Positions 7,855 through 15,831 of a DNA stretch of 19,394 nucleotides are shown piece after piece. The stretch is from an uncultured Eubacteriales bacterium (GTDB taxonomy: Bacteria > Bacillota > Clostridia > Oscillospirales > Oscillospiraceae). The position numbers and the translations under genes are program-made. The DNA is taken from assembly GCA_902492005.1 (NCBI GenBank), contig CABUJV010000037.1, forward strand, positions 1 through 19,394. Reading direction: 5' to 3'. The notes under the pieces were generated by a model that was not told the origin of the DNA, made no database searches, and was given only the letters and a program-made list of their open reading frames with translations. Each line of letters opens with the position of its first letter. Position 1 is the stretch's first letter.

Positions 7855-7894
7855 GAGCCTCCTTTCAAAAGAAAGGAGGCTCTTCCCTTTCTTG
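7855..7894 (+). terminator. Terminator of the lysA transcript
   Basis: GAGCCTCCTTTC (7855-7866), loop AAAA, GAAAGGAGGCTC (7871-7882): a perfect 12-bp stem followed by the pyrimidine-rich TTCCCTTTCTT. The 7777-8131 gap holds this terminator, the pyc promoter and the pyc leader, and no gene. Confidence 0.84.
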
Positions 7895-7952
7895 TATGTT
7901 TCCTCCATACCGTCTGGCCGGCCGGGCGAAAAACCATGTACTTTGTGACAAG

Positions 7953-7983
7953 AATTGCAATTTCAGCTAAATTCGATTGCAAT
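7953..7983 (+). promoter_or_regulatory. Two palindromic octamers at the pyc promoter (possible operator)
   Basis: ATTGCAAT occurs at 7954-7961 (as the 10-bp palindrome AATTGCAATT) and again at 7976-7983. The copies are 22 bp apart, about two helical turns, and the second overlaps the -35. A further inverted repeat, AATTCGAT (7970-7977) and ATCGAATT (8012-8019), brackets the promoter. I recognise no known regulator site. Confidence 0.4.
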
Positions 7984-8005
7984 GTTTTGTCCGACCGCAT
8001 ATAAT
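7977..8005 (+). promoter_or_regulatory. Promoter of pyruvate carboxylase
   Basis: TTGCAA (7977-7982), exactly 17 nt, then a perfect TATAAT (8000-8005). Transcription would begin near 8012, leaving a leader of about 120 nt. Confidence 0.86.
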
Positions 8006-8058
8006 AAAATTATCGAATTAAAATTGGAGCAAAGCGCCGGCAAAGGCCGTCAGGCTGT

Positions 8059-8086
8059 GGGGCAGGCGGTTTCGCCCGCCCCTTTT
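8059..8086 (+). terminator. Hairpin with short T-run in the pyc leader (possible attenuator)
   Basis: GGGGCAGGCG (8059-8068) and CGCCCGCCCC (8073-8082) form a stem with one A-C mismatch, followed by TTTT (8083-8086). It lies between promoter and start codon. The T-run is short, so termination would be weak; it may simply be leader structure. Confidence 0.4.
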
Positions 8087-8131
8087 GTTGGTAACGTATC
8101 TGGCTTTTGAATGAAAGGAAGGATGCAGAAA

Positions 8132-11100
8132 GTGTCAGAATGCAATTTCAAGAAGGTCCTGGTTGCAAACCGTGGCGAGATCGCCATCCGGGTGTTCCGG
8201 GCCTGCTACGACCTGGGGCTCCACACGGTGGCCATGTACTCCAACGAGGACACCTACGCCCTGTTCCGCACCAAGGCGGACGAAGCCTATCTGATCGGTG
8301 AGAACAAATCCCCCCTGGGGGCCTATCTGGACATTCCCGCCATCCTCGACCTGGCCAAGCGCCGGGGCGTGGACGCCATCCACCCCGGGTACGGCTTCCT
8401 GTCCGAGAACGCCGACTTTGCCCGGGCCTGCGAGGCGGCCGGGATCAACTTTGTCGGCCCCCCCTCCCACATCCTGGCCCAGATGGGCGACAAGCTGGCC
8501 GCCAAGGCCACGGCCATCGCCTGCGATGTGCCCACCATCCCCGGCTCCACCGTCCCCCTGAAGGACGCCGACGATGCGGTGGCCCGGGCGGTGGGCTACG
8601 GCTTCCCCATCATCCTCAAGGCCGCCGCCGGCGGCGGCGGGCGCGGCATGCGCCGCTGTGACAACGAGGAGGAAGTCCGCCTCCAGTTCCAGCTCGTGAA
8701 GAACGAGGCCAAGAAGGCCTTCGGCAACGAGGACATCTTCATCGAAAAGTTCCTGGTGGAGCCCAAGCACATCGAGGTTCAGATCCTGGCTGACAAGCAC
8801 GGCAACGTCTATCACCTGGGGGAGCGGGACTGCTCCCTTCAGCGCCGCTACCAGAAGGTGGTGGAGTTCGCCCCCGCCTGGAGCGTCCCCGCAGACACCA
8901 TTGCACGGTTGCGGGCCGACGCGGTGAAGATCGCCCGCCACGTGGGCTACGTCAACGCCGGCACGGTGGAGTTCCTGGTGGACCGGAACGGCAGCCACTA
9001 CTTTATCGAGATGAATCCCCGGATTCAGGTGGAGCACACTGTCACCGAGATGGTCACCGGCATCGACCTGGTCCGGGCCCAGATCCTCATCGCCGAAGGG
9101 CTGCCCATGTCCGACCCCCGCATCGGCCTGACCTGCCAGGAGGACCTGCACATCAACGGCTACGCCATCCAGTGCCGGGTGACCACCGAGGACCCGCGGA
9201 ACAATTTCGCCCCCGACACCGGCAAGATCACCGCCTACCGCTCCGGCGGCGGCTTCGGCGTACGTCTGGACGGCGGCAACGCCTATGCCGGCGCGGTCGT
9301 CTCCCCCTACTATGACTCGCTGCTGGTCAAGGTCACCGCCTGGGATAACACCTTTCAGGGGGCCTGCCGCCGGGCCACCCGCGCCATCAGCGAGGAGCAC
9401 GTCCGGGGCGTCAAGACCAACATCCCCTTTGTCACCAACATCCTCACCCACCCCACCTTCCACGCCGGCAAGTGCCACACCAAGTTCATCGACGAAACGC
9501 CGGAGCTCTTTGACATCGACACCGGCCGGGACCGCGCCACCAAGGTCCTGAAATACATCGCGGAGATCCAGGTCCAGAACCCCTCCGCCGAGCGCAGGCA
9601 GCTGGACGTTCCCCGGTTCCCGCCCTATGAGAATACCCCGCCCAAGTGCGCGGGCCTCAAGCAGGTGCTGGACCAGGGCGGTCCCGGGGCCGTCAAGCAG
9701 TGGGTGCTGGACCAGAAGAAGCTGCTGGTCACCGACACCACCATGCGCGACGCCCACCAGTCGCTGCTGTCCACCCGGATGCGTACCCGGGACCTGGTGA
9801 AGGGGGCCGAGGGCACCGCCGAGATCCTCAACGACTGCTTCTCCCTGGAGATGTGGGGCGGCGCCACCTTCGACGTGGCCTACCGCTTCCTCCACGAGTC
9901 CCCCTGGGAGCGGCTGGACCTGCTGCGGGCCAAGATTCCCAACATCCCCTTCCAGATGCTCCTGCGGGGGGCCAACGCCGTGGGCTACACCAACTACCCC
10001 GATAACCTGATCCGGGAATTTGTCAAGGAGTCCGCTGCATCCGGCATCGACGTGTTCCGGGTCTTTGACTCGCTGAACTGGATTCCCGGCATGGAGGTGG
10101 CCATGGACGAGGTCCTCAAGCAGAACAAGCTGCTGGAGGCCACCATCTGCTACACCGGCGACATCCTGGACCCCAAGCGGGACAAATACACGCTGGACTA
10201 CTACGTCAAGATGGCCAAGGATCTGGAGAAGCGGGGGGCCCACCTGCTGTGCATCAAGGACATGTCCGGTCTGCTGAAGCCTTACGCCGCCCGGAAGCTG
10301 GTGACGGCCCTCAAGCAGGAGGTGGGCCTGCCCATCCACCTACACACCCACGACACCTCCGGCAACCAGGTGGCCGCCCTGCTGATGGCCGCCGAGGCCG
10401 GGGTGGACATCGTGGACGCCGCCATCGACTCCATGGCCTCCATGACCAGCCAGCCCTCCCTCAACGCCGTGGTCACCGCCCTGAAGGGGCAGGACCGCGA
10501 CACCGGTCTGGACCCCGACAAGCTGCAGAAGCTGTCCGACTATTGGGCCGACGTGCGCCTGCGCTACGCCTCCTTCGAGGCGGGCATCAAGAACCCCTCC
10601 ACCGACATCTACCGCTATGAGATGCCCGGCGGCCAGTACACCAACCTAAAATCCCAAGTCACCAGTCTGGGCCTGGGCCCCCAGTTCGAGGCCGTCAAGG
10701 AGATGTACAAGGCAGTCAACGACATGCTGGGCGACATCGTAAAGGTGACGCCGTCCTCCAAGATGGTGGGCGACCTGGCCATCTTTATGGTGCAGAACGG
10801 CCTAACCCCGGACAACATCGTGGAACGAGGCGCCGCCCTCACCTTCCCCGACTCGGTGGTATCCTACTTTAAGGGCATGATGGGCCAGCCCGCCTGGGGC
10901 TTCCCCGAGGACCTGCAGAAGGTGGTCCTCAAGGGCGAGGAACCCATCACCTGCCGCCCCGGCGAGCTGCTGCCCCCGGTGGACTTCGAGGCCGTGGAGA
11001 AAAAAATGCGCACCTTCATGGGCGACGACCGGATCAACCGCCGGGCCATGGTGTCCTATTGCCTGTACCCCAAGGTATACGAGGAGTACCGCAGGCACCG

Positions 11101-11572
11101 CAAAGAGTACGGTTACATCATGCGCATGGGCTCCCATGTGTTCTTCAACGGCATGGCTCTGGGCGAAACCAACAAGATCAACATCGAAGACGGCAAGACC
11201 CTGGTCATCAAATACTTGGGCCTGGGCGATCTGAACGAGGACGGCACCCGCAACGTCCAGTTTGAGCTCAACGGCATGCGCCGTGAGATCGCCGTGCCCG
11301 ACCCCCACGCCGACGTGCAGACCCACACCGTGGTGCTGGCCGACCCGGAGGACAAGAGCCAAGTGGGCGCTTCCATCCCCGGCATGGTGTCCAAGGTCAG
11401 CGTAAAGCCCGGCGACACTGTGGAGGAAAATCAGGTTATCGCCGTCATCGAAGCCATGAAGATGGAGACCTCGGTGGTGGCCCGGATGGCCGGAGTCATC
11501 GACCAGGTGCTGGTCAAGGAAGGCTCGTCCGTCAAGGCCGGCGAGCTGCTCATAACCATCAAGGTAAAGTAA
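8132..11572 (+). CDS. pyc: Pyruvate carboxylase
   Basis: A biotin enzyme of 1146 residues, the usual single-chain length, that carboxylates pyruvate to oxaloacetate using ATP and bicarbonate. The biotin carboxylase domain (about 1-450) opens KKVLVANRGEIAIRVFRAC and has the ATP-grasp glycine loop AAAGGGGRGMR and the FIEMNPRIQVEHTVTE segment. The carboxyltransferase domain (about 530-800) has DTTMRDAHQSLLSTRMRT and the metal-site HLHTHDTSG. The C-terminal carrier domain has EAMKMET with the biotinylated Lys near residue 1110. Start choice: GTG at 8132 has GGAAGG 9 nt upstream; ATG at 8123 sits too close to that site, and ATG at 8111 has no site. It is a single-gene unit with its own promoter and terminator, supplying oxaloacetate for aspartate-family amino acids or the reductive C4 branch. 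Confidence 0.97.
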   Translation: MSECNFKKVLVANRGEIAIRVFRACYDLGLHTVAMYSNEDTYALFRTKADEAYLIGENKSPLGAYLDIPAILDLAKRRGVDAIHPGYGFLSENADFARACEAAGINFVGPPSHILAQMGDKLAAKATAIACDVPTIPGSTVPLKDADDAVARAVGYGFPIILKAAAGGGGRGMRRCDNEEEVRLQFQLVKNEAKKAFGNEDIFIEKFLVEPKHIEVQILADKHGNVYHLGERDCSLQRRYQKVVEFAPAWSVPADTIARLRADAVKIARHVGYVNAGTVEFLVDRNGSHYFIEMNPRIQVEHTVTEMVTGIDLVRAQILIAEGLPMSDPRIGLTCQEDLHINGYAIQCRVTTEDPRNNFAPDTGKITAYRSGGGFGVRLDGGNAYAGAVVSPYYDSLLVKVTAWDNTFQGACRRATRAISEEHVRGVKTNIPFVTNILTHPTFHAGKCHTKFIDETPELFDIDTGRDRATKVLKYIAEIQVQNPSAERRQLDVPRFPPYENTPPKCAGLKQVLDQGGPGAVKQWVLDQKKLLVTDTTMRDAHQSLLSTRMRTRDLVKGAEGTAEILNDCFSLEMWGGATFDVAYRFLHESPWERLDLLRAKIPNIPFQMLLRGANAVGYTNYPDNLIREFVKESAASGIDVFRVFDSLNWIPGMEVAMDEVLKQNKLLEATICYTGDILDPKRDKYTLDYYVKMAKDLEKRGAHLLCIKDMSGLLKPYAARKLVTALKQEVGLPIHLHTHDTSGNQVAALLMAAEAGVDIVDAAIDSMASMTSQPSLNAVVTALKGQDRDTGLDPDKLQKLSDYWADVRLRYASFEAGIKNPSTDIYRYEMPGGQYTNLKSQVTSLGLGPQFEAVKEMYKAVNDMLGDIVKVTPSSKMVGDLAIFMVQNGLTPDNIVERGAALTFPDSVVSYFKGMMGQPAWGFPEDLQKVVLKGEEPITCRPGELLPPVDFEAVEKKMRTFMGDDRINRRAMVSYCLYPKVYEEYRRHRKEYGYIMRMGSHVFFNGMALGETNKINIEDGKTLVIKYLGLGDLNEDGTRNVQFELNGMRREIAVPDPHADVQTHTVVLADPEDKSQVGASIPGMVSKVSVKPGDTVEENQVIAVIEAMKMETSVVARMAGVIDQVLVKEGSSVKAGELLITIKVK

Positions 11573-11598
11573 GACCGGCTTGCGCGGCGCATATGCAA

Positions 11599-11637
11599 AG
11601 CCCCCCGCTCAATCGGAGGATTGAGCGGGGGGCTCTT
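11599..11637 (+). terminator. Terminator of pyc
   Basis: AGCCCCCCGCTCAATC (11599-11614), loop GGAG, GATTGAGCGGGGGGCT (11619-11634): a perfect 16-bp stem, followed by CTTT. The T-run is short, but a second small hairpin GCGC-CGGG-GCGC with six T follows at 11674-11691, as a backup in the plus direction. Confidence 0.8.
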
Positions 11638-11689
11638 TGCCCGCAGCCCGTAAGTACGGGACCGGAGGCTTCCGCGCCGGGGCGCTTTT

Positions 11690-12541
11690 TTATTCCCTGG
11701 GTTCTCTCGGCCGGAGGAGCCCCTCCAGGGGGGACACCGCGCCGTCGGTGGCGGCGGAGAGCAAATAGCCGTAGATGCGGCCCTTCTGCTCCTCGTACAG
11801 ATCCAGCTTCTGGTAGAGCTCCTTGTACGCGGCAAAGGTCTCCTTTTTGGTCCGGATCAGCCGCCGCAGGCCCGTCTGGGTGTTGACCAGACTGTCCCCC
11901 CGCTTGCGGTAGTAGTACACCGCCCGGGGCACTGCGGTGATGAGCCGGGCGTATTGGATATATTCCAGGTTGAACAGGAAGTCCTCGCACCAGGCCATCC
12001 GGCGGTCGCAGCGCAGGCGGTTGGCCTCCACGGTGCTGCGGCGGTAGAACTTGTTCCACAGCACGCCGTAGTAGTAGTTGGCCGGGGCCTTCACCATCTG
12101 CTCGGCAAACTCCCGGCGGGTCATGACGCCGCCGGTCTTGATGTGGCCCCGCTGGGCCTGCCGCTCCCCGGCCACCCGGTAAAAGTGGGCGATCACCAGG
12201 TCGCAGCCGGTGACCTCCGCCGCCCGGACGAAGGTCTCGGTGGCATCGGGGGCGAGCCAGTCGTCCCCGTCGGCAAACTGGAGGTACTTGCCCTCGGCCA
12301 GGTCCATGGCCTGATTCCGGGCGTCCGACACGCCGCTGTTTGCCCTGTGCAGGGCGATAAAGCGGCCGTCGGCGGCTGCCGCCCGGTCACACAGGGCGGC
12401 GGAGCCGTCGGTACTGCCGTCGTCCACCAGAAAGCACTGGAAATTGGAGTAGCTCTGGGTCCGGATGCTCTCCACGCACTGCTCCAGGTAGGGCGCCACG
12501 TTGTAGACCGGAACGATGATGCTGACCAGGGGCTGACTCAC
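11690..12541 (-). CDS. Glycosyltransferase family 2
   Basis: A 283-residue enzyme with a GT-A fold that would transfer a sugar from a nucleotide-sugar to a surface glycan or similar acceptor at the cytoplasmic membrane face. The N-terminus VSIIVPVYN and VDDGSTDGS (about 39-47) bind the nucleotide. The metal-binding DxD motif is FADGDDW (about 89-95). No membrane segment is obvious. The start is GTG at 12541 with only a weak GGGA site; the gene begins 17 nt after the stop of the secreted-protein gene, so it probably depends on the upstream transcript and perhaps on translational coupling. The stop overlaps the T-run of the convergent pyc terminator region. Acceptor and donor are unknown. Confidence 0.9.
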   Translation of the reverse strand: MSQPLVSIIVPVYNVAPYLEQCVESIRTQSYSNFQCFLVDDGSTDGSAALCDRAAAADGRFIALHRANSGVSDARNQAMDLAEGKYLQFADGDDWLAPDATETFVRAAEVTGCDLVIAHFYRVAGERQAQRGHIKTGGVMTRREFAEQMVKAPANYYYGVLWNKFYRRSTVEANRLRCDRRMAWCEDFLFNLEYIQYARLITAVPRAVYYYRKRGDSLVNTQTGLRRLIRTKKETFAAYKELYQKLDLYEEQKGRIYGYLLSAATDGAVSPLEGLLRPREPRE

Positions 12542-12558
12542 GGCTCAGGGTCCCTGCC

Positions 12559-14055
12559 TCAGGCGGCCGTTCCAGGCTCGGCCGCAGCGCCGGCCATCTC
12601 CTCAAAGGGCACCACAGCGGCGCCGGCGGGGGGCTCCACGGCGGGGACCTCGGTGGTGGCCTTATAGTCGCCGGAGATGGTCATGTTCATGCTCATCAAG
12701 CCCAGCATATCCATCTTCATCTCGGCGGTCATGTGGTTTTTCTCATCCATGCCCACGGTCATGGTCATGACCTCGGCGGTCTCGCCGGTCTCGGCACCGG
12801 CGGTCATGGTCATCTTGATGTCCATGGCGTAGCCCACCACCTTGTCGTTCTTGGTGTTCAGGGTGAAGGACAGGGTCATGTCGGCGCCGTCCTGGGCGTA
12901 GGTGTAGGCGGTGGTGTAGTCGCTGCCGCTCTTCTGGAAGCCCTCGTCGGAGAGCAGCTTGGCGGCGGAATCCACCAGGCCCGCGACGGTGGCGTAAGCG
13001 GTGTCCTTATCGGACAGGTCGGCGCTTTGGAGCATGGCCTCCAGCATGGCGGAGGCGTCCATGGTCTTGGACAGGTCCATCAGCTCAGTGTAGTCCATGC
13101 CCAGCTGCTCAAACAGGGCGCCCATGTCCATGGAGTACCAGGTGTCGGCGGGCAGGCCCAGGGCCTCCAGCGCCTCGCCGGTGAAGGTCAGGTACAGCAT
13201 GCCCTTGTCCATGTCCATGCGCATCTCCAGGCCGACGCCCTTCTCCTTCAGGGCGGTCAGCAAGGCCTGCTCCTCAGCGGTCAGCGCGGCGGGCTCCTCG
13301 CTGGTTCCGGCGGCGGCCAAGGCGGACAGGTCGGCCAGGAGCTCCTCCAGGTCCAGCTTCATATTCATCGACATCTGGGCCTTGACGGCGTCCGCCACCA
13401 CGCCCTCCAGGGCGCCGTCCACGGTGGCGGGGCCCATGCCCATCATAGTCAGGTCGGCGTCAAAGTCGGCGCTCACAGCCCAGGCGCCCTCGTTGAACTG
13501 CCGGCTGTACTCCAGGTACTTGGCCAGGATGGTGTACTCCTTGCCCTCTTTGGCGCTGCCCAGCAGCTTCTCGGTGTCCACGATGACGGCCGTCTGGTCG
13601 TCCTGATCCCAGCCCACGGCGCAGCCGAAGGCCTGGGCGGCAAAGCGGACGGGCACATAGGTGCGCCAGGTGGCGGAGTCCACATAGGGGGCCACGTCCA
13701 TGGTGATGGCGGTGGCGGTCTCGCCCTCGGTGAGGGTGGCCTCCGTGGAGCCGATGGTCATGGTCAGGGTCTTGCCGTCCCGGACGGCAGTGATGACGTT
13801 GCCCTCATTGGACACCTCGGCGCCCATGGCCTCGAACACGGCGCGGAAGGGCAGGAAGGTGCGCTGGTCCTTCACCTGGGGCACGGCGTCGGTAAAGGTC
13901 AGGTCCTGACCGTCCAGCTGAACGGCGATGGCCGGCTCGGCGGCGGGGCTGACAGGGGCCTCCTCGGCCCCGACCGCCAGGGCGGCAGTGGACAGGCCCA
14001 GGGTCAGGACCAGGGCAGTCCCCATGGCGAGGACCCGCTTCAGGGTATGCTTCAT
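12559..14055 (-). CDS. Secreted copper amine oxidase N-terminal domain-like (stalk) protein
   Basis: A 498-residue exported protein. Residues 1-27 form a signal peptide (KHTLKR basic start, hydrophobic core, cleavage near AALA-VGA). Residues about 45-165 match the copper-amine-oxidase N-terminal-like stalk domain common in Clostridia, with RTFLPFRAVFEAMGAEV and YVPVRFAAQAFGCAVGWD. This domain is a wall-associated fold and does not imply oxidase activity; no amine oxidase domain follows. The remaining 330 residues look like an antiparallel beta protein and are rich in methionine, with alternating patterns such as MTMTVGM and MKMDMLGLMSMNM. Start 14055 has GGAGG 10 nt upstream. It is first in a unit with the glycosyltransferase. 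Its function is unknown; a lipid- or hydrophobe-binding LolA-like fold is one possibility. Confidence 0.9.
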   Translation of the reverse strand: MKHTLKRVLAMGTALVLTLGLSTAALAVGAEEAPVSPAAEPAIAVQLDGQDLTFTDAVPQVKDQRTFLPFRAVFEAMGAEVSNEGNVITAVRDGKTLTMTIGSTEATLTEGETATAITMDVAPYVDSATWRTYVPVRFAAQAFGCAVGWDQDDQTAVIVDTEKLLGSAKEGKEYTILAKYLEYSRQFNEGAWAVSADFDADLTMMGMGPATVDGALEGVVADAVKAQMSMNMKLDLEELLADLSALAAAGTSEEPAALTAEEQALLTALKEKGVGLEMRMDMDKGMLYLTFTGEALEALGLPADTWYSMDMGALFEQLGMDYTELMDLSKTMDASAMLEAMLQSADLSDKDTAYATVAGLVDSAAKLLSDEGFQKSGSDYTTAYTYAQDGADMTLSFTLNTKNDKVVGYAMDIKMTMTAGAETGETAEVMTMTVGMDEKNHMTAEMKMDMLGLMSMNMTISGDYKATTEVPAVEPPAGAAVVPFEEMAGAAAEPGTAA

Positions 14056-14297
14056 GGTAATTCTTCCTCCTTGATGTACGCATTTGGTCTCTTATTTTGA
14101 ATCAAACTGATTGATTCCACCGGGTGATACTATAGAAACGATGGAGCGCCCTGAAATATGACAGGCGCATGCGCTTTTTTCTTTCTAGAAAAGGATTATA
14201 CCAGGATCTCCGCTCCGCCGCAACCCGGCGGCGGCCGCTTTTTGCATTTTGCCGTTATTCTCCTTTTCTCCGGACCGCGTCAGCCCTGCCTTCTCTC
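14056..14297. other. Intergenic control region between the stalk-protein gene and pyrE
   Basis: No ORF is credible here. On the minus strand TATAGT (14134-14129) may be the -10 of the stalk-protein gene, without a clear -35. A 7-bp inverted repeat, GAATCAA (14099-14105) and TTGATTC (14111-14117), lies just downstream of it. On the plus strand there are two terminator-like elements: GCGCCcTG and CAGGCGC (14146-14168) before six T at 14175-14180, and CCGCCG with CGGCGG (about 14215-14231) followed at a distance by five T. Confidence 0.35.
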
Positions 14298-14326
14298 TTG
14301 TCGGAAGGGGCGAAAACTGGTATAAT
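14298..14326 (+). promoter_or_regulatory. Promoter of pyrE-radC
   Basis: TTGTCG (14298-14303), a 17-nt spacer ending TGG (extended -10 type) and a perfect TATAAT (14321-14326), 29 nt before the pyrE ATG. The short leader leaves no room for a PyrR-type attenuator after this promoter. Confidence 0.82.
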
Positions 14327-14355
14327 AGAATGATTTTTTGGGAGGAGATGCTCTT

Positions 14356-15030
14356 ATGACCTACAAAGAGGAGTTCATCACGTTCATGGTCCGCGCGGGC
14401 GTGCTCACCTTCGGAGATTTTGTCACCAAGTCCGGCCGCAAAACCCCCTATTTCATCAACACCGGCAACTATAGGACCGGCGCCCAGGCCGCCCAGTTGG
14501 GCGACTACTATGCCGCCTGTATCCAGGAGCACCTGCCCGACGGCGTGGACTGTCTCTTCGGCCCCGCCTACAAGGGCATCCCCCTGGCGGTGGCCGCCGC
14601 CTCCAGCCTATACCGGAATTATGGCCGGGACCTGCCCTACTGCTTCAACCGCAAGGAGGCCAAGGACCACGGCGAGGGAGGGACCATGGTGGGCTACAGG
14701 CCCCAGGACGGAGACCGGGTGGTCATCGTGGAGGACGTGGTCACCGCCGGCACCGCCGTGCGGGAGTCCCTGGCGCTCTTTCAGGCCCTGGGGAACCTGA
14801 AGGTCACGGCCCTCATCGTCTCGGTGGACCGGATGGAGCGGGGCACCCGGGACTGCTCCACCCTGGACGAGCTGCGCGCCGACTATGGCATCGCCGTCCA
14901 CCCCATCGTCACCGTCCGGGAGATTCTCGCCTTCCTGCACAACCGGGACATCGACGGCCGGGTGTATATCGACGACGCCATGAAGGCGCATATGGAGGCC
15001 TATCTGGCGGAATACGGCCCCCGGGCATGA
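14356..15030 (+). CDS. pyrE: Orotate phosphoribosyltransferase
   Basis: A 224-residue cytoplasmic enzyme that joins orotate to PRPP to give orotidine monophosphate, the fifth step of UMP synthesis. The N-terminal part has SGRKTPYFINTGNY. The catalytic-loop region YCFNRKEAKDHGEGG carries the conserved Lys, Asp and His. The PRPP-binding motif VVIVEDVVTAGTA spans about residues 122-134. The start at 14356 has GGGAGGAG 8 nt upstream; an in-frame start at 14338 lacks a site. Other pyr genes are absent, so pyrE sits apart from any pyr operon here. radC follows 43 nt later and is probably co-transcribed. Confidence 0.96.
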   Translation: MTYKEEFITFMVRAGVLTFGDFVTKSGRKTPYFINTGNYRTGAQAAQLGDYYAACIQEHLPDGVDCLFGPAYKGIPLAVAAASSLYRNYGRDLPYCFNRKEAKDHGEGGTMVGYRPQDGDRVVIVEDVVTAGTAVRESLALFQALGNLKVTALIVSVDRMERGTRDCSTLDELRADYGIAVHPIVTVREILAFLHNRDIDGRVYIDDAMKAHMEAYLAEYGPRA

Positions 15031-15073
15031 GGGTTTCCGCCGAAAAATCCGTATGCAGAAAGGGGGTGTCGGT

Positions 15074-15766
15074 GTGGGTGTCCACGACGGCCATCGCAAG
15101 CGGTTGAAGGCGCAATTTCTCACTCATGGGGAGGACTTCCACGACCACCAGCTCCTGGAGCTGCTGCTGTGCTACGCCATCCCCCAGGGGGACGTGAACG
15201 GCCTGGCCCACGCCCTGCTGGACCAGTTCGGTTCTCTGGCTGGGGTGTTCGACGCCCTGCCCGCCTCCCTCACACAGGTGGACGGGGTGGGGGAGCACAC
15301 TGCCGTCCTCCTCAAGCTCATCCCCAAGCTGGCTGGCCGCTACTCCACCATCCGCAGCTCTCTGGGGGACATCCTGGCCTCCAGCCGGGCCGCCCGGGAC
15401 TACCTGCTGCCCTACTTCCAGACGGGTCCCCGGAACGAGATGGTCTACCTGGTGTGCATGGACGCCAAGTATAAGGTGCTGGGCTGCCACAAGCTGGGGG
15501 AGGGCACGGTAAACGCCGCCGACATCACCCCCCGCCGGGTGGTGGAGCTGGCCCTCGCCCACAACGCCTCCGCGGTCCTCCTGGCCCACAACCACGTCTC
15601 GGGCCTGGCTCTCCCCTCCAACGCCGACCTGCTCACCACTGAAACCCTCTCCCGGGTGCTGCGGGAGGTGGGGGTGGAGCTGGCCGACCACCTGATCTTT
15701 ACCGACGACGACATGGTCTCGCTCAAGGATAGCGGCCTGCTGAACGGGTATCCTAACCCATACTGA
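15074..15766 (+). CDS. radC: RadC family JAB/MPN+ protein
   Basis: A 230-residue protein of the UPF0758 family. The N-terminal helix-hairpin-helix region is followed by the JAMM metal-binding motif AHNHVSGLALPSNAD (His about 172 and 174, Asp about 185), with VNAADITPRRVVELAL before it, as in RadC. The family has a zinc metallopeptidase-like fold; its job is unsettled, and the old link with DNA repair in E. coli was withdrawn. Start choice: GTG at 15074 has AAAGGGGG 7 nt upstream, whereas the in-frame ATG at 15053 has no site. It lies between pyrE and uvrB and ends just before a weak terminator and the uvrB promoter. Confidence 0.93.
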   Translation: MGVHDGHRKRLKAQFLTHGEDFHDHQLLELLLCYAIPQGDVNGLAHALLDQFGSLAGVFDALPASLTQVDGVGEHTAVLLKLIPKLAGRYSTIRSSLGDILASSRAARDYLLPYFQTGPRNEMVYLVCMDAKYKVLGCHKLGEGTVNAADITPRRVVELALAHNASAVLLAHNHVSGLALPSNADLLTTETLSRVLREVGVELADHLIFTDDDMVSLKDSGLLNGYPNPY

Positions 15767-15790
15767 GGACCGGAGCCTCGGTGGATTTTT
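15762..15790 (+). terminator. Weak terminator at the end of radC
   Basis: ACTGAGG (15762-15768) can pair with CCTCGGT (15776-15782) with one U-G wobble around a 7-nt loop, followed by GGA and five T (15786-15790). It overlaps the radC stop codon. Some read-through into uvrB is likely. Confidence 0.42.
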
Positions 15791-15802
15791 CCGGTCTCCC
15801 TC

Positions 15803-15831
15803 TTGATTTAGAACAAATGTTTTGATATGAT
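15803..15831 (+). promoter_or_regulatory. Promoter of uvrB
   Basis: TTGATT (15803-15808), a 17-nt spacer and TATGAT (15826-15831). The spacer contains the LexA box. The leader of about 70 nt includes a GC-rich hairpin (GCCGGCCCC paired with GGGGTCCGGC, about 15862-15887) just before the GGAGG. Confidence 0.76.
15810..15823. promoter_or_regulatory. LexA (SOS) box of uvrB
   Basis: AGAACAAATGTTTT matches the Firmicutes LexA/DinR consensus CGAACRNRYGTTYC at 12 of 14 positions; only the outermost C on each side differs. It lies wholly within the spacer between -35 and -10, where bound LexA would block polymerase. uvrB is a classic SOS gene. Confidence 0.78.

Noticed and set aside
8030..8082. Resemblance of the pyc leader (GGAGCAAAGCGCCGG) to part of a cyclic-di-GMP riboswitch
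   Set aside because: Only a few bases match, the paired first half would have to precede the transcription start, and the receptor core is missing.
8135..10339. A 734-codon open frame antisense to pyruvate carboxylase
   Set aside because: It is the mirror of a conserved gene, has no ribosome site and no domain. Long antisense frames are expected with strong third-position GC.
12559..14055. Reading the stalk protein as a copper amine oxidase enzyme
   Set aside because: Only the N-terminal stalk-like domain is present; there is no catalytic domain or topaquinone-site motif.
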